DNA of 64,000 bases from Pectobacterium sp. A5351 (lineage in GTDB: Bacteria; Pseudomonadota; Gammaproteobacteria; Enterobacterales; Enterobacteriaceae): contig NZ_CP116477.1 of assembly GCF_028335745.1 (NCBI RefSeq), forward strand, positions 3,410,001-3,474,000. Reading direction: 5' to 3'. Positions within the stretch are counted from its first letter, which is position 1. Every line of letters starts with the position of its first letter. The position numbers and the translations under genes were made by a program. The notes beneath the pieces were generated by a model. It was not told where the DNA came from. It made no database searches and saw only the letters and a list, made by a program, of their open reading frames with translations. Shown in pieces: positions 27,479 to 37,852 of this stretch.

Positions 27479-28158
27479 CAGCGAATCCGGTATCCCACGC
27501 TGCGCACGGTTTCAATCGTCATGGTGCTGCCCGGCAATGCACCGAGCTTCTGACGAATATTGCTGATGTGCACGTCCACGCTGCGGTCATAGGCTTCGCG
27601 ACGACGCCCTAGGCATTTTTCGGACAGTTCATCTTTTGACACCACACGTTCGGAGGAACGTAACAGCAATTCCAGCAAATTAAATTCAGACGCCGTCAGA
27701 TCAAACGGCTTTCCACGCCATTCGCTGATGCGCGTCGCAGGGTTTAACACCAGATCGCCACTGGCCGCCAGGCTCTCGTCACGCTTTGCACTCGGCGGGT
27801 CATCATAGCGACGTAGTACCGCCCGCAACCTTGCCACCAGTTCACGCGGATAACAGGGTTTAGGCATATAGTCATCCGCGCCCATTTCCAGACCGATAAC
27901 TCTATCGATGTTATCACCGCGCGCCGTCAGCATAATAACGGGTATCTGTTGGGTTTTTCTGATCTCGCGCAATACGTCAATTCCGCTCATATCTGGCAGC
28001 ATAACATCCAGAATCATCGCGGTGTAACCTCCTGACATCGCTCCCTCGACACCTTCTTTGCCCGTCAGCACCCGGGAGGTCGAAAACCCTTCAGCATTGA
28101 GATACTCACAGAGCATATCGCCCAGCTCTACGTCGTCATCGACCAGTAAAATATTCAT
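27478..28158 (-). CDS. OmpR/CpxR-family response regulator
   Basis: 226 residues. Receiver domain with the acidic pair VDDD, phosphorylated Asp in ILDVMLPDMSG and the conserved Lys in DDYMPKPCYPRELVARL. It is followed by a winged-helix DNA-binding domain (LTASEFNLLELLLRSSERVVSKDEL and DVHISNIRQKLG). Partner of the kinase encoded immediately downstream. It faces macA across 251 bases that hold the shared control region. Confidence 0.92.
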   Translation of the reverse strand: MNILLVDDDVELGDMLCEYLNAEGFSTSRVLTGKEGVEGAMSGGYTAMILDVMLPDMSGIDVLREIRKTQQIPVIMLTARGDNIDRVIGLEMGADDYMPKPCYPRELVARLRAVLRRYDDPPSAKRDESLAASGDLVLNPATRISEWRGKPFDLTASEFNLLELLLRSSERVVSKDELSEKCLGRRREAYDRSVDVHISNIRQKLGALPGSTMTIETVRSVGYRIR

Positions 28159-28409
28159 ATCCTGTCCTCATTAATCAGGTATACCCAAGACAATGACCGC
28201 CGCGGAGAAAAAATCCACATATTGTTTAAAGAATGATGGGTATAGATAATGTATTCTCAGGCCTAGCGTTAATATTCGCAGCCATATTTACTTAATCCTT
28301 ACCATTTCTTGCAGCAAAGATTACCGCTACCTTTACTGACTCGGGGTAAATTACTCACCTGCGTTATTTACTCCCGTTAAGATGCATTCATTAAGGACGA
28401 CTTTCCCTG
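28159..28409. promoter_or_regulatory. Divergent control region for the two-component genes and macAB
   Basis: No gene is seen. TATACCCAAG (from 28180) and its partial complement ending GGGTATA (28244) bracket about 65 bases. The ends resemble ERIC termini or an operator pair. The macA ribosome site is probably AAGGACG, 12 bases before the ATG. Confidence 0.35.
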
Positions 28410-29609
28410 ATGCAATCACGATTTTTTACACGACGCCGTATGACGATCGCGCTTGGTCTTATCGTTACTGCCGTGCTTATTCATCTATTTTTCAACAAGC
28501 CATCGCCCGCGCCAAACGCTATCACCGCCGCCGCAGAGATAGCAGATCTTGAACAGACGGTTCTCGCTGACGGAAAAATTGAGGCGCAGAAACAGGTCAG
28601 CGTTGGTGCACAAGCCTCGGGACAAATCAAATCGCTGCATGTCAAACTCGGCGATAAGGTGAAAAAAGGGCAATTGATCGCTGAAATTGATGACCTCACC
28701 CAGCAGGATACGTTAAGAAACAGTGAAGCTGCGCTCAAAAACGTTCAGGCTCAGCGGGCCGCTAAACTGGCGGAATTACGTAACAATGAATTAAGCTGGC
28801 AGCGTCAGCAAATGTTGATGAAACGCGGCGTGGGCGTACAGGCCGACTACGATAGCGCGAAAGCCACGCTGGATGCCACCAAAGCCAATATCGATGCACT
28901 GGACGCTCAGATTGTTCAGGCACAAATTACCGTCAACACTGCCAAGGTTAACCTAGGGTATACCCAAATTCGTTCACCAATGGATGGCACCGTGGTGGCA
29001 ATTCCTGTTGAAGCAGGCCAAACGGTCAACGCTATCCAGACTACGCCAACCATTGCCAAAGTCGCCAATCTGGACACCATGACCATCAAGGTGAAGATTT
29101 CAGAAGCCGACGTCGTCAAGGTGAAAACCGGCATGCCCGTGTGGTTCAGTATTTTGGGCGAACCCAATAAACGTTACGAAGCCACGCTAAGTTCGATTGA
29201 ACCCGCGCCAGACTCCATCAACACGGACTCAACCACGACATCATCCAGTTCGAGCACCACCACCAGCTCTTCATCCAGCACCGCTATTTATTACAACGGC
29301 CTGTTTGATGTGAAAAACCCTGACGGCGTATTACGTATCTCCATGACAGCACAGGTGTATATTCTGCTGTCTTCAGTGAAAAATGCCATTGTCGTCCCAG
29401 CGACGGCATTAACCTCACGCAATGGCATGTGGTACGTGCAGGTGATGAATGCGAACAAGAAGATCGAATCGCGTCTGGTCACGATCGGCCTCAATGATAA
29501 CGTGCGTACCCAGATCCGTTCGGGGCTCAGCGTTGGGGAACAGGTGGTTGTCAGCCCGTCATCCGGTGATGTCGCGTCCACGCATCCCGGCCCGCCGATG
29601 GGGATGTAA
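28410..29609 (+). CDS. macA: Membrane fusion protein MacA
   Basis: Periplasmic adaptor of the MacAB-TolC tripartite efflux pump, 399 residues. An N-terminal membrane anchor (MTIALGLIVTAVLIHLFF) is followed by a barrel-sandwich/lipoyl domain (VSVGAQASGQIKSLHVKLGDKVKKG in outline), an alpha-hairpin and a beta-barrel. A low-complexity Ser/Thr run (about residues 274-292, DNA 29231-29285) interrupts the barrel region. Stop and macB start are 3 bases apart. The pump exports macrolides, peptides or lipids in relatives. Confidence 0.94.
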   Translation: MQSRFFTRRRMTIALGLIVTAVLIHLFFNKPSPAPNAITAAAEIADLEQTVLADGKIEAQKQVSVGAQASGQIKSLHVKLGDKVKKGQLIAEIDDLTQQDTLRNSEAALKNVQAQRAAKLAELRNNELSWQRQQMLMKRGVGVQADYDSAKATLDATKANIDALDAQIVQAQITVNTAKVNLGYTQIRSPMDGTVVAIPVEAGQTVNAIQTTPTIAKVANLDTMTIKVKISEADVVKVKTGMPVWFSILGEPNKRYEATLSSIEPAPDSINTDSTTTSSSSSTTTSSSSSTAIYYNGLFDVKNPDGVLRISMTAQVYILLSSVKNAIVVPATALTSRNGMWYVQVMNANKKIESRLVTIGLNDNVRTQIRSGLSVGEQVVVSPSSGDVASTHPGPPMGM

Positions 29610-29612
29610 CGC

Positions 29613-31565
29613 ATGTCCACATCCTTACTTAAGCTAACTGGCATTACCCGACGCTTTTCCAACGGCGAACAGGACGTCACCGTCCTCAAGGACATCAACC
29701 TGACGATTAATCAGGGAGAAATGGTGGCCATTGTTGGCGCATCCGGTTCGGGAAAATCCACGCTGATGAATATTCTCGGCTGTCTGGATAAACCGTCCTC
29801 CGGGGATTATCAGGTGGCAGGGCGCGCCGTGGGCGAACTGGACAACGACCAGTTGGCGGAACTGCGCCGCGAGCATTTTGGCTTTATTTTCCAGCGCTAT
29901 CACCTGCTGGGCGACCTCAGCGCGCTGGGAAATGTCGAAGTGCCGGCCATTTATGCCGGTAAAAGCCGACAGGCTCGCCGTCAACGGGCATCGGAGCTGT
30001 TAAGCAGGCTAGGACTGGAAAATCGCCTCCACTATCGGCCCAGCCAGCTTTCCGGCGGCCAACAGCAGCGCGTCAGTATCGCCCGTGCGCTGATGAACGG
30101 CGGAGGTATTATTCTGGCGGATGAACCCACCGGTGCGCTGGACACCCACAGCGGCAACGAGGTGCTGAGCATACTTCGCGATCTGCACAGACAGGGCAAT
30201 ACCGTCGTGATCGTCACCCACGATATGACGATTGCCGAGCACGCGCAGCGCATCATCGAACTGCGCGATGGCGAAGTGATTGCCGACCGACAAACGCGTC
30301 CCGAAGAGGCCACCGCGCCGTCGCCCGAGGCCGCTAGTTCTCCGACGGCCTCGGCTCTGAACCAGTTCAAAGACCGCTTTATTGACGCATTCAAAATGGC
30401 ACTGCTGGCGATGAACGCCCAGCGGATGCGCACTTTTCTGACCATGCTCGGCATCATTATCGGCATCGCGTCGGTTGTTTCGGTGGTCGCACTGGGAAAA
30501 GGCTCGCAGGAGCAAGTGCTGGCCGACATCAACTCGATGGGCACCAGCACGTTGGACATTTTCCCTGGCAAAGACTTCGGCGACATGGATGCCAGCGCGA
30601 TCCAAACGCTGCGGGCCAGCGATATTCAACCCCTGACACAGCAACCCTACGTGCATAGCGTCACCCCGTCTATCTCCACCAGCGTCACGATGCGCTATAG
30701 CAACATTGCCGTGTCTGCCAGCGTTTCTGGGGTGGGTGAACAGTTCTTCACCGTGCGTGGTTACACGCTGCAACGCGGTGTGCTTTTCCCTCGCAGCAGC
30801 GTCGATGAACTGGCGCAGGACGCGGTGATTGACAAAAACACGCTTAACAAGCTCTTTCCCCACGGCGAAGATCCCATTGGACAAGTGATTCTGCTAGGCT
30901 CACTGCCCGTTCGGATTATCGGCGTCGTCAGTAAGAATCAGGGCGGCTTCGGCAGCGACGAAAACCTGAATGTCTGGGTGCCGTACACCACCGTGATGAA
31001 GCGCATGGTCGGGCAGTCCTACCTGAAAAGCATCACGGTGCGGGTGAAAGACAATATTGATATGAATGTCGCCGAGAAAAGCATCACCGCCCTGCTCACG
31101 CAACGGCACGGTACGAAAGATTTTTTTGTCATGAACACGGACAGCATCCGTCAGATGATCGAGAAAACCACCACCACGCTCACGCTGCTGGTGTCGATGA
31201 TTGCGCTGATTTCGCTGCTGGTCGGCGGTATCGGTGTCATGAACATCATGCTGGTCTCCGTCACGGAGCGAACCCGAGAGATCGGCGTTCGTATGGCGGT
31301 CGGCGCACGCACCAGCGACATCATGCAGCAGTTTCTGATCGAAGCGGTGCTGGTCTGCCTGTTCGGCGGCATAATCGGTGTGGCGCTGTCGCTGGCTATC
31401 GGCGTGCTGTTTGCACAGTTCAGCAGCAATTTCGCGATGAGCTATTCCAGTTCATCGATTATTGCTGCATTCCTGTGCTCCAGCCTGATCGGCATTATCT
31501 TCGGCTTCTTCCCCGCCCGCCGTGCGGCGCGGATGGAACCGATCCACGCACTGGAGCGAGAATAG
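29613..31565 (+). CDS. macB: MacB-type ABC exporter
   Basis: 650-residue fused ATPase-permease. The N-terminal nucleotide-binding domain has Walker [13 protein letters not shown], signature [15 protein letters not shown] and Walker [13 protein letters not shown]. The C-terminal membrane part has one helix (about 270-295), a large periplasmic MacB_PCD domain and three helices ending in the FtsX-type segment ([20 protein letters not shown]). It works with MacA and an outer-membrane TolC. The composite ERIC element begins 8 bases after the stop. Confidence 0.96.
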   Translation: MSTSLLKLTGITRRFSNGEQDVTVLKDINLTINQGEMVAIVGASGSGKSTLMNILGCLDKPSSGDYQVAGRAVGELDNDQLAELRREHFGFIFQRYHLLGDLSALGNVEVPAIYAGKSRQARRQRASELLSRLGLENRLHYRPSQLSGGQQQRVSIARALMNGGGIILADEPTGALDTHSGNEVLSILRDLHRQGNTVVIVTHDMTIAEHAQRIIELRDGEVIADRQTRPEEATAPSPEAASSPTASALNQFKDRFIDAFKMALLAMNAQRMRTFLTMLGIIIGIASVVSVVALGKGSQEQVLADINSMGTSTLDIFPGKDFGDMDASAIQTLRASDIQPLTQQPYVHSVTPSISTSVTMRYSNIAVSASVSGVGEQFFTVRGYTLQRGVLFPRSSVDELAQDAVIDKNTLNKLFPHGEDPIGQVILLGSLPVRIIGVVSKNQGGFGSDENLNVWVPYTTVMKRMVGQSYLKSITVRVKDNIDMNVAEKSITALLTQRHGTKDFFVMNTDSIRQMIEKTTTTLTLLVSMIALISLLVGGIGVMNIMLVSVTERTREIGVRMAVGARTSDIMQQFLIEAVLVCLFGGIIGVALSLAIGVLFAQFSSNFAMSYSSSSIIAAFLCSSLIGIIFGFFPARRAARMEPIHALERE

Positions 31566-31573
31566 CCAGCTCC

Positions 31574-31914
<341 letters not shown>

Positions 31915-31915
31915 G

Positions 31916-32797
31916 TTAGTCAAATACCCCGGTGGACAGATACCGATCGCCGCGATCGCAGGCGATTGCCACAATCACGCTGCCGGGGTTTTCCGCAGCC
32001 ATCCGCAGTGCGCCAGCAACCGCGCCGCCGGTACTGACGCCGCAGAAGATCCCTTCCTGACGCGCCAGTTGCCGCAGCGTATTCTCGGCATCGACCTGTG
32101 TCATATCCAAAATACGATCGACCAAATCGGCGCGGAAAATGCCCGGCATATAGTCCAGTGACCAACGGCGAATACCGGGAATATGGCTGCCTTCCGCAGG
32201 CTGTAGCCCGACCGTACAGATTACTGGGTTCTGCTGCTTCAGATAGCGGCTGACGCCGGATATCGTGCCGGTCGTTCCCATGCTGGAGATAAAGTGGGTC
32301 AGCTTACCCGCCGTTTGCTGCCAGATCTCCGGGCCAGTCGTGAGAAAATGCGCCAGCGAATTGTCCGGGTTATTGAACTGATCCAGCGTTTTCCCCTCCC
32401 CAGCCTGCACCATCTGTTTTGCCCGATCCCGCGCCCCTTCCATCCCTAACTTGCGATTAACCAGAACCAGTTCTGCGCCATACGCGCGCATCGCAGTCTG
32501 ACGTTCATAGCTCATGTTGTCCGGCATCAGCAGACGTAACCGATAGCCCTTTACCGCCGCAATCATCGCCAGCGCAATGCCGGTATTCCCGCTGGTCGCC
32601 TCGATCAGCCGATCGCCGGGAGTAATGTCCCCGCGATTCTCTGCCTGTTGGATCATAGAGAGTGCCGCCCGATCTTTTACCGATCCGGCGGGGTTATTCC
32701 CTTCCAGCTTCAGCCAAATTTCACTGTTCAGCCCCTGCGTCAGGCGCTGCAATTTCACCAGCGGGGTATTGCCAATACACTGCTCAAGCGTTGTCAC
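31916..32797 (-). CDS. cysM: Cysteine synthase B
   Basis: O-acetylserine sulfhydrylase B, which can use thiosulfate to give S-sulfocysteine. PLP lysine in [25 protein letters not shown] substrate loop and GTTGTISGVSRYL phosphate loop are intact. I chose GTG 32797, which follows AGGA by 8 bases and gives the family N-terminus VTTLEQCIGNTPL. The protein (293 residues) ends at YLSTGVFD, about ten residues earlier than E. coli CysM, right where the ERIC element begins. It lies at the 3' end of cysP-cysT-cysW, with cysA missing. Confidence 0.94.
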   Translation of the reverse strand: MTTLEQCIGNTPLVKLQRLTQGLNSEIWLKLEGNNPAGSVKDRAALSMIQQAENRGDITPGDRLIEATSGNTGIALAMIAAVKGYRLRLLMPDNMSYERQTAMRAYGAELVLVNRKLGMEGARDRAKQMVQAGEGKTLDQFNNPDNSLAHFLTTGPEIWQQTAGKLTHFISSMGTTGTISGVSRYLKQQNPVICTVGLQPAEGSHIPGIRRWSLDYMPGIFRADLVDRILDMTQVDAENTLRQLARQEGIFCGVSTGGAVAGALRMAAENPGSVIVAIACDRGDRYLSTGVFD

Positions 32798-32875
32798 AAG
32801 TTGAGTCCTAAAAAGTCCCACCCACTTACGGAGTGAACGATAAAATTAACGTTGCTGACAAACCCATGATGGTTA

Positions 32876-32935
32876 ATTCGAGATACACAGGGCGAGGTAT
32901 CCCTACGGGAACCTCATCTCTGTGTTTCCCCTAAA
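32876..32935. repeat. Intergenic hairpin repeat, copy 2
   Basis: ACACAG..GAGGT and ACCTC..CTGTGT arms form a hairpin between cysW and cysM. The left edge CGAGATACACAGGGCGA matches that at 6253-6272. It sits where cysA is expected. Confidence 0.6.
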
Positions 32936-32960
32936 ATCTGACTTTGCCAGCAATCTCAAT

Positions 32961-33854
32961 TTACTGCTTTTCAGGCGGATTCTGTTCCCGCCCTTGCGCC
33001 ATTTGCCGTTTTACCCGCCACTGCAAAGCGCTTTTGATGAACAGCGTCAATATCGCCATCACGGTTAACAGCGCCGCAGCGGTAAACGCGCCCACGCTGT
33101 TATAGTCCTGATGCAGTAATTCGACCTGTAGCGGCAGCGTATAGGTTTCACCACGAATCGCCCCCGACACCACGGATACCGCACCAAACTCGCCAATCGC
33201 ACGGGCATTCGTCAGTACCACGCCGTACAGCAACGCCCAGCGAATATTCGGTAGCGTCACCCGATAGAACACCTGCCAGCCCGAGGCACCAAGCAGCACA
33301 GCCGCCTCTTCTTCCTGACTGCCCTGACTCATCATCACCGGAACCAGCTCCCTGACCATAAACGGGCAGGTCACGAATATGGTCACCAGAGCAATGCCCG
33401 GCCAGGCGAACATCAGCTGTAGCCCCTGTTCATCCAGCCAGCCGCCAACTGGCCCGTTGGTGCTGTAAAAAAGCAGATACAGCAAACCCGCTACCACCGG
33501 CGAGACGGCAAAAGGAATGTCGATCAGCGTGAGCAGCAATTGCCGCCCCGGAAACTGAAAGCGCGTGACCAGCCACGCCAGCAGCGTGCCAAAAACCAGA
33601 TTTACCGGTACGACAATCGCAACCACCAGCAGCGTGAGACCAATCGCATGCAGCATGTCAGGATCGCTCAGGTTACGCCAGACGCCCCCTAGCCCGTGCG
33701 CCAGCGCCGCGGCAAAAATTGACACCAAAGGGATGACCAGCATGATGAGCGATAATATCACGCCCAGCGCAATCAGCGCTGCCCTCCCCCGGTTGCGTTC
33801 CTGCCGAACAGGACGAGCGTGACGCCGAGCCGTCACGCCAGGAATCTCAGCCAT
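32961..33854 (-). CDS. cysW: Sulfate/thiosulfate ABC permease CysW
   Basis: Inner-membrane permease of the sulfate/thiosulfate importer, 297 residues, about six helices. The ABC permease EAA-like loop is EEEAAVLLGASGWQVFYRVTLPNIRWALLYG (in outline). It overlaps cysT by the TAATG stop-start. The ATPase gene cysA, which in E. coli follows directly, is absent; only 11 bases after the stop (ATTGAGATTGC) recall the start of cysA. Confidence 0.96.
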   Translation of the reverse strand: MAEIPGVTARRHARPVRQERNRGRAALIALGVILSLIMLVIPLVSIFAAALAHGLGGVWRNLSDPDMLHAIGLTLLVVAIVVPVNLVFGTLLAWLVTRFQFPGRQLLLTLIDIPFAVSPVVAGLLYLLFYSTNGPVGGWLDEQGLQLMFAWPGIALVTIFVTCPFMVRELVPVMMSQGSQEEEAAVLLGASGWQVFYRVTLPNIRWALLYGVVLTNARAIGEFGAVSVVSGAIRGETYTLPLQVELLHQDYNSVGAFTAAALLTVMAILTLFIKSALQWRVKRQMAQGREQNPPEKQ

Positions 33855-34708
33855 TACACGCTCCGGGTTCGTTGACCAAAACGACTTTGCAGCACGTTGA
33901 CGGCAAACAGGATCAATAAAGATGCCGCTAACACAACAGAAGCAATCGCGCTCGCGGCAGGGAAATCAAACTCCTGCAAGCGGATAAAAATCATCAGCGA
34001 AACGACTTCCGTCTGCCAGGCGATATTCCCTGCAATAAAGATGACCGCGCCAAATTCGCCCAGACTGCGGGCAAACGACATCGCGGTGCCCGTTAAGAGC
34101 GCCGGGGTCAATTCCGGTAAAATGACATAGCGAAAACACTGCCAGCGATTCGCCCCCAGCGTCTGCGCCGCCTCTTCATATTCCGGCCCCAGCTCTTCCA
34201 GTACCGGTTGAACGGTACGCACCACAAAGGGAATACTGGTGAACGCCATCGCCACCGTAATCCCTAGCCAGGTGTACGAGACCTTGATGCCGAATTCAGC
34301 CAGCCATGCGCCATACCAGCCGGTGGTTGAAAACAGCGCGGCCAGCGTCAGCCCCGCGACGGCGGTGGGGAGCGCAAAGGGCAAATCCATCAGTCCATCC
34401 AGTAAAGCACGGCCGGGAAAGCGATAGCGCGTCAGAATCCACGCCATCAATAGGCCGAATCCCGCATTGAATACTGTCGCCAATCCCGCGGCCAGAAGCG
34501 TCACCTTGTAAGCAGCCACCACCTGCGGATTGGAAATCACCGCCCAGTATTGCGTCAGACTCATTTCCGAAAGCTGCATGACCAGCGCACTTAAGGGCAG
34601 TAACAGAATCAGACAGACGAACAGCAGGCTGCTGCCCAGACTCAATGCGAATCCCGGCAGCACCCGTTTACCTGAACCAGAAAAGAGGTTACCCGACCCC
34701 AAAGCCAT
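33854..34708 (-). CDS. cysT: Sulfate/thiosulfate ABC permease CysT (CysU)
   Basis: Second permease subunit, 284 residues with about six helices and the EAA loop (EYEEAAQTLGANRWQCFRYVILPEL). It starts within the cysP stop (TAATG overlap) and overlaps cysW in the same way, so cysP, cysT and cysW are translationally coupled. Confidence 0.96.
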   Translation of the reverse strand: MALGSGNLFSGSGKRVLPGFALSLGSSLLFVCLILLLPLSALVMQLSEMSLTQYWAVISNPQVVAAYKVTLLAAGLATVFNAGFGLLMAWILTRYRFPGRALLDGLMDLPFALPTAVAGLTLAALFSTTGWYGAWLAEFGIKVSYTWLGITVAMAFTSIPFVVRTVQPVLEELGPEYEEAAQTLGANRWQCFRYVILPELTPALLTGTAMSFARSLGEFGAVIFIAGNIAWQTEVVSLMIFIRLQEFDFPAASAIASVVLAASLLILFAVNVLQSRFGQRTRSV

Positions 34709-35736
34709 TACTGACGACCAGCCGCCAGCAATTTATCCAGCTCACCACCGGTGTCGAAGTGGGTTTTCATCACCTGCGGCCACGTGCCAAACTGGTCTTC
34801 CACCCGGAATAAGGTGGTTTCTGGGAAGCGGGACTTCAGCGTTTGCGTCAGTTCAGGGTTATTCACGCGATAGTAAAAATCCGTGATAATTTTCTGCGCT
34901 TCCGGGCTATACAGATAATTCAGATAGGCTTTGGCCGCCTGCTCGGTGCCATTCTTTTCGACATTCTTATCGATCCACGCCACGGGGAACTCCGCCAGCA
35001 CGTTGACCTTCGGGACGATCACCTCGTAGTTCTCGGCACTGTACTGATTACGGATGTTATTCACCTCGGATTCAAAGCTGATCAGCACATCACCTAACTG
35101 GCGCTCCACAAACGTGGTGGTTGCACCACGGCCGCCAGTATCAAATACTGCAACGTTTGCCAGAAAACGCGTGATCCACGCGCGGGTTTTGGCCTCGTCG
35201 CCACCGTTGGCTTTACTGGTCGCGCCCCAGGCTGCAAGGTAGGTGTAACGGGCATTGCCGGAGGTTTTCGGATTCGGAAAAATCAGCTTCACATCATCAC
35301 GCACCAGATCGTTCCAGTCGTGAATCCCTTTAGGATTGCCTTTGCGAACCAGAAACGCCATGGTCGAGTAGAACGGAGAACTGTTATTCGGTAAACGCGC
35401 CTGCCAGTCGGCGGGAATCAACTGCCCGCGATCGTGCAGGATCTGGACGTCCGTCACCTGGTTATAGGTCACGACATCGGCCTTTAGGCCCTGCAAAATA
35501 GCCAGCGCCTGTTTAGACGAGCCAGCATGCGATTGTTTGATCGTCAGCGGATCGTTAGGGTGCTGCGAAAACCACTGTTTTTCAAAACCGGGATTGAGCG
35601 CCACAAATAGCTCACGCGACACATCATAAGAGCTGTTCAGCAGCTCGGTAGCAGAGACTGCGCTCTGACCACCCAGCAGCAATGACAGCGCCAGAGAACC
35701 TTTCACCAGCCAGCCTTTCACCTGTACGTGATTCAT
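34708..35736 (-). CDS. cysP: Periplasmic thiosulfate-binding protein CysP
   Basis: 342-residue substrate-binding protein with a Sec signal peptide (cleavage near AVSA-TE). It has the sulfate-binding family segments [43 protein letters not shown] and [11 protein letters not shown]. It delivers thiosulfate or sulfate to CysTW. First gene of the operon; the 290-base upstream gap should hold the CysB-dependent promoter, though I could not define the site. Confidence 0.96.
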   Translation of the reverse strand: MNHVQVKGWLVKGSLALSLLLGGQSAVSATELLNSSYDVSRELFVALNPGFEKQWFSQHPNDPLTIKQSHAGSSKQALAILQGLKADVVTYNQVTDVQILHDRGQLIPADWQARLPNNSSPFYSTMAFLVRKGNPKGIHDWNDLVRDDVKLIFPNPKTSGNARYTYLAAWGATSKANGGDEAKTRAWITRFLANVAVFDTGGRGATTTFVERQLGDVLISFESEVNNIRNQYSAENYEVIVPKVNVLAEFPVAWIDKNVEKNGTEQAAKAYLNYLYSPEAQKIITDFYYRVNNPELTQTLKSRFPETTLFRVEDQFGTWPQVMKTHFDTGGELDKLLAAGRQ

Positions 35737-35978
35737 TTTATGTCCTGCCAGAGTTAGCGCCTATTCGCTAGGCCTTGTTATGGGGGATCTATCGTTTGCA
35801 TAGCTATTTTTTGAAAAAAATGCACTTGTCAGCGCAACTCAGTGTAGGGGGAAGTGGTGGTCAACATATAACCTTTATATATAACATTTCGGGATTTTTA
35901 AGCGTTAAAGGACATAACCCCAAGACAAAAGAGATAGGAAGAAAAAGCGGAATGGAGAAAGAAGGTATGGCCCGATAG
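35737..35978. promoter_or_regulatory. cysP upstream region
   Basis: About 240 bases between cysP and the yfeX 3' hairpin. AT-rich, with no supported gene (a 67-codon frame lacks similarity). It presumably contains the cysP promoter and CysB site. Confidence 0.4.
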
Positions 35979-36008
35979 CCTGATGCCTGCACAAATACAG
36001 GCATCAGG
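35979..36008 (-). terminator. Hairpin after yfeX
   Basis: CCTGATGCCTG / CAGGCATCAGG is a perfect 11-bp stem with an 8-base loop, 16 bases past the yfeX stop. The T tract is poor, so it may act as a weak terminator or mRNA end stabiliser. Confidence 0.6.
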
Positions 36009-36023
36009 AAAACGCGTTGGATC

Positions 36024-36923
36024 TTATAGCGATAAAAGTTGATCCAGAGACGGCGCGAAGAAGTAGCTGCCGCTGACAGCGCGCGTAAAGCGCAGCATCT
36101 CATCGCGTTTGCCGTCACGATCGCCGAACATGCTCAGCAACTGCTGCTCGATGTTATGCAGACGTGCGCAGTAGGCGACAAAGTAAAGCCCGTTCTTCCC
36201 ACTCGCGGTGCCGTAAGGCAGGCTCTGACGCAGGATTTTCAGCCCTTTGCCGTCTTCCTTTAAATCCACACGGCTGAGATGTGATGTCACAGGGCGTTCA
36301 TCAGAAGACAGCTCTTCGTTGTCCCGCTTGGTGCGCCCGATCATCTGTTCTTGCTGCTCTACGCTAAACCGCTGTAGCTGCTTCAGATTGTGTTCCCAAC
36401 GTTGGGTAAAGACGTAGCTGCCGCCCGCATCCGGTTGGCCTTCTGGGATAATCGCCACGGCATGGCGGGCATCGCCCTGCGGGTTTTCCGTGCCGTCAAC
36501 GAAACCACTGAGATCGCGATCTTCCACCCAGCGGAAACCGTGCGTCTCTTCTTCGATACGAATTGCGCCACCAAACGCGGCCAGCGCCGCCTGTGCCAGC
36601 GTGAAATTCACATCATGGCGCAGCGATTGAATGTGGATCAACAAATCGCGCTGCGTAGCAGGTGCAAGCCCGTTACCCAGCGGCGTAAAGGGTTTCAGTT
36701 CCGCCGCGCCGCGAGTGCAGTCCAGATCGCGCCAGACATCGTTGCCAAATGCCAGCACCGCGCCTAATCCCGCATCGGGATACTGCTGCTGTAGCTCTTG
36801 TAACGTCTGACAGAATTTTTTGCATCCCTGCCGGATAACATCAAACTCTCCCTGAATCATCGCTTCCATAAAGATGGCAAAACGGCGGTGTTCCAACAAA
36901 ATACCGCTTTGAATTGGTGTCAT
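36024..36923 (-). CDS. yfeX: Dye-decolourising heme peroxidase YfeX
   Basis: Cytosolic Dyp-type peroxidase, 299 residues. The diagnostic distal Asp is in [12 protein letters not shown] (GxxDG), the proximal heme His is in TSHLSRVD, and the distal Arg lies in the [12 protein letters not shown] region. Family members oxidise porphyrinogens and have been linked to heme-iron release. GAGGAAG precedes the ATG. It is adjacent to yfeY as in E. coli. Confidence 0.95.
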   Translation of the reverse strand: MTPIQSGILLEHRRFAIFMEAMIQGEFDVIRQGCKKFCQTLQELQQQYPDAGLGAVLAFGNDVWRDLDCTRGAAELKPFTPLGNGLAPATQRDLLIHIQSLRHDVNFTLAQAALAAFGGAIRIEEETHGFRWVEDRDLSGFVDGTENPQGDARHAVAIIPEGQPDAGGSYVFTQRWEHNLKQLQRFSVEQQEQMIGRTKRDNEELSSDERPVTSHLSRVDLKEDGKGLKILRQSLPYGTASGKNGLYFVAYCARLHNIEQQLLSMFGDRDGKRDEMLRFTRAVSGSYFFAPSLDQLLSL

Positions 36924-37017
36924 TTCTGCTTCCTCAAGCGTCAGTTTTCTCTTTTGTTGTTATGGTTTACTACGATTATGGCTTACGACTATAGCGATGG
37001 CGCGTGCGACCACCGAA

Positions 37018-37060
37018 AAACTATCAGGCGGCGCCGCTATCATACCGGAAGCCGCCTGAC
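37018..37060 (-). terminator. yfeY terminator
   Basis: TCAGGCGGC / GCCGCCTGA arms (37024-37032, 37051-37059). On the minus strand they are followed by TAGTTTTT, shortly after the yfeY stop. Confidence 0.75.
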
Positions 37061-37082
37061 GTTTACCTTGCGTCAACGCAAG

Positions 37083-37682
37083 TTAGTTTCGCGCCTGCGC
37101 GTGCCACACAATCTTACTCACTTTCCAGTTTTTCAGGATATCGTCAGGCGGCATCAAGCCTTCCGGGCCGCTCCATTCGCCGGAATAGAGGTAGCTGATA
37201 TGCGTACTCTGCGGCGCGGCACATTCCACACTCTGCGCATCATCACCTTGCCCTAACTGGCAGGATTCAAATGCTTTGCTGTAGGTATTGCTAAAGGCGT
37301 CACCGATTTTCACACCGCCTGCGCTGCCTACCGCCGGATCCATGACCTCAACTTTGCGTACGCTGCCCTTCGGCTGACCGCTGACGATCATCTTCACGTC
37401 TTTCCCATCCAGCGCTTGATAAAACGCGACCAGTTGACCGTTGGAGGTACCCATTCCACTACGCAGTTGATAGTCGCCATCCAGCGCGCTCTGTAGCGCC
37501 CCTTCGGACAGTGGCGTACCAGCATTGATGCCACCAACACCCGCATCAGTCACCTCCAGCGAACTGCCAAACCAGTTAAACGGCGACAGGCTGGACCAGG
37601 AGAAATGGGAAAGCGTGCTGCATCCGCTCAGAAACAGCGGTAACCCCAGCACCAGCGATAAACCCAGCGGGCGAAAATTCAT
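37083..37682 (-). CDS. yfeY: RpoE-regulated lipoprotein YfeY
   Basis: 199-residue lipoprotein of the DUF1131 family. Signal peptide with lipobox LSGC (Cys21). In E. coli the gene belongs to the sigma-E envelope-stress regulon. The function is unknown. In E. coli it is followed by ypeA and hemF; here about 12.4 kb of accessory DNA separates yfeY from ypeA. Confidence 0.93.
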   Translation of the reverse strand: MNFRPLGLSLVLGLPLFLSGCSTLSHFSWSSLSPFNWFGSSLEVTDAGVGGINAGTPLSEGALQSALDGDYQLRSGMGTSNGQLVAFYQALDGKDVKMIVSGQPKGSVRKVEVMDPAVGSAGGVKIGDAFSNTYSKAFESCQLGQGDDAQSVECAAPQSTHISYLYSGEWSGPEGLMPPDDILKNWKVSKIVWHAQARN

Positions 37683-37852
37683 GGTATGTACTCCTCAAAA
37701 TTGAACGGCTTCCGGCGTCAGCCACCCTGGCAAGATGGGAATTGGAGTCTGCAAGCGACGAAAAGTGCCGTAAAGACGGGATAATCCTGCGGAAGATTAT
37801 AGAGGGCATGAGAAAAGAAACCTACCAGAACGACAGACAAAGGCCGCAGAGT

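Noticed and set aside
26765..27553. 262-codon plus-strand frame opposite the sensor kinase
   Set aside because: Antisense shadow of a kinase with all expected motifs; biased composition and no domain.
30009..30884. 291-codon minus-strand frame inside macB
   Set aside because: Shadow of the conserved MacB coding sequence, no domain.
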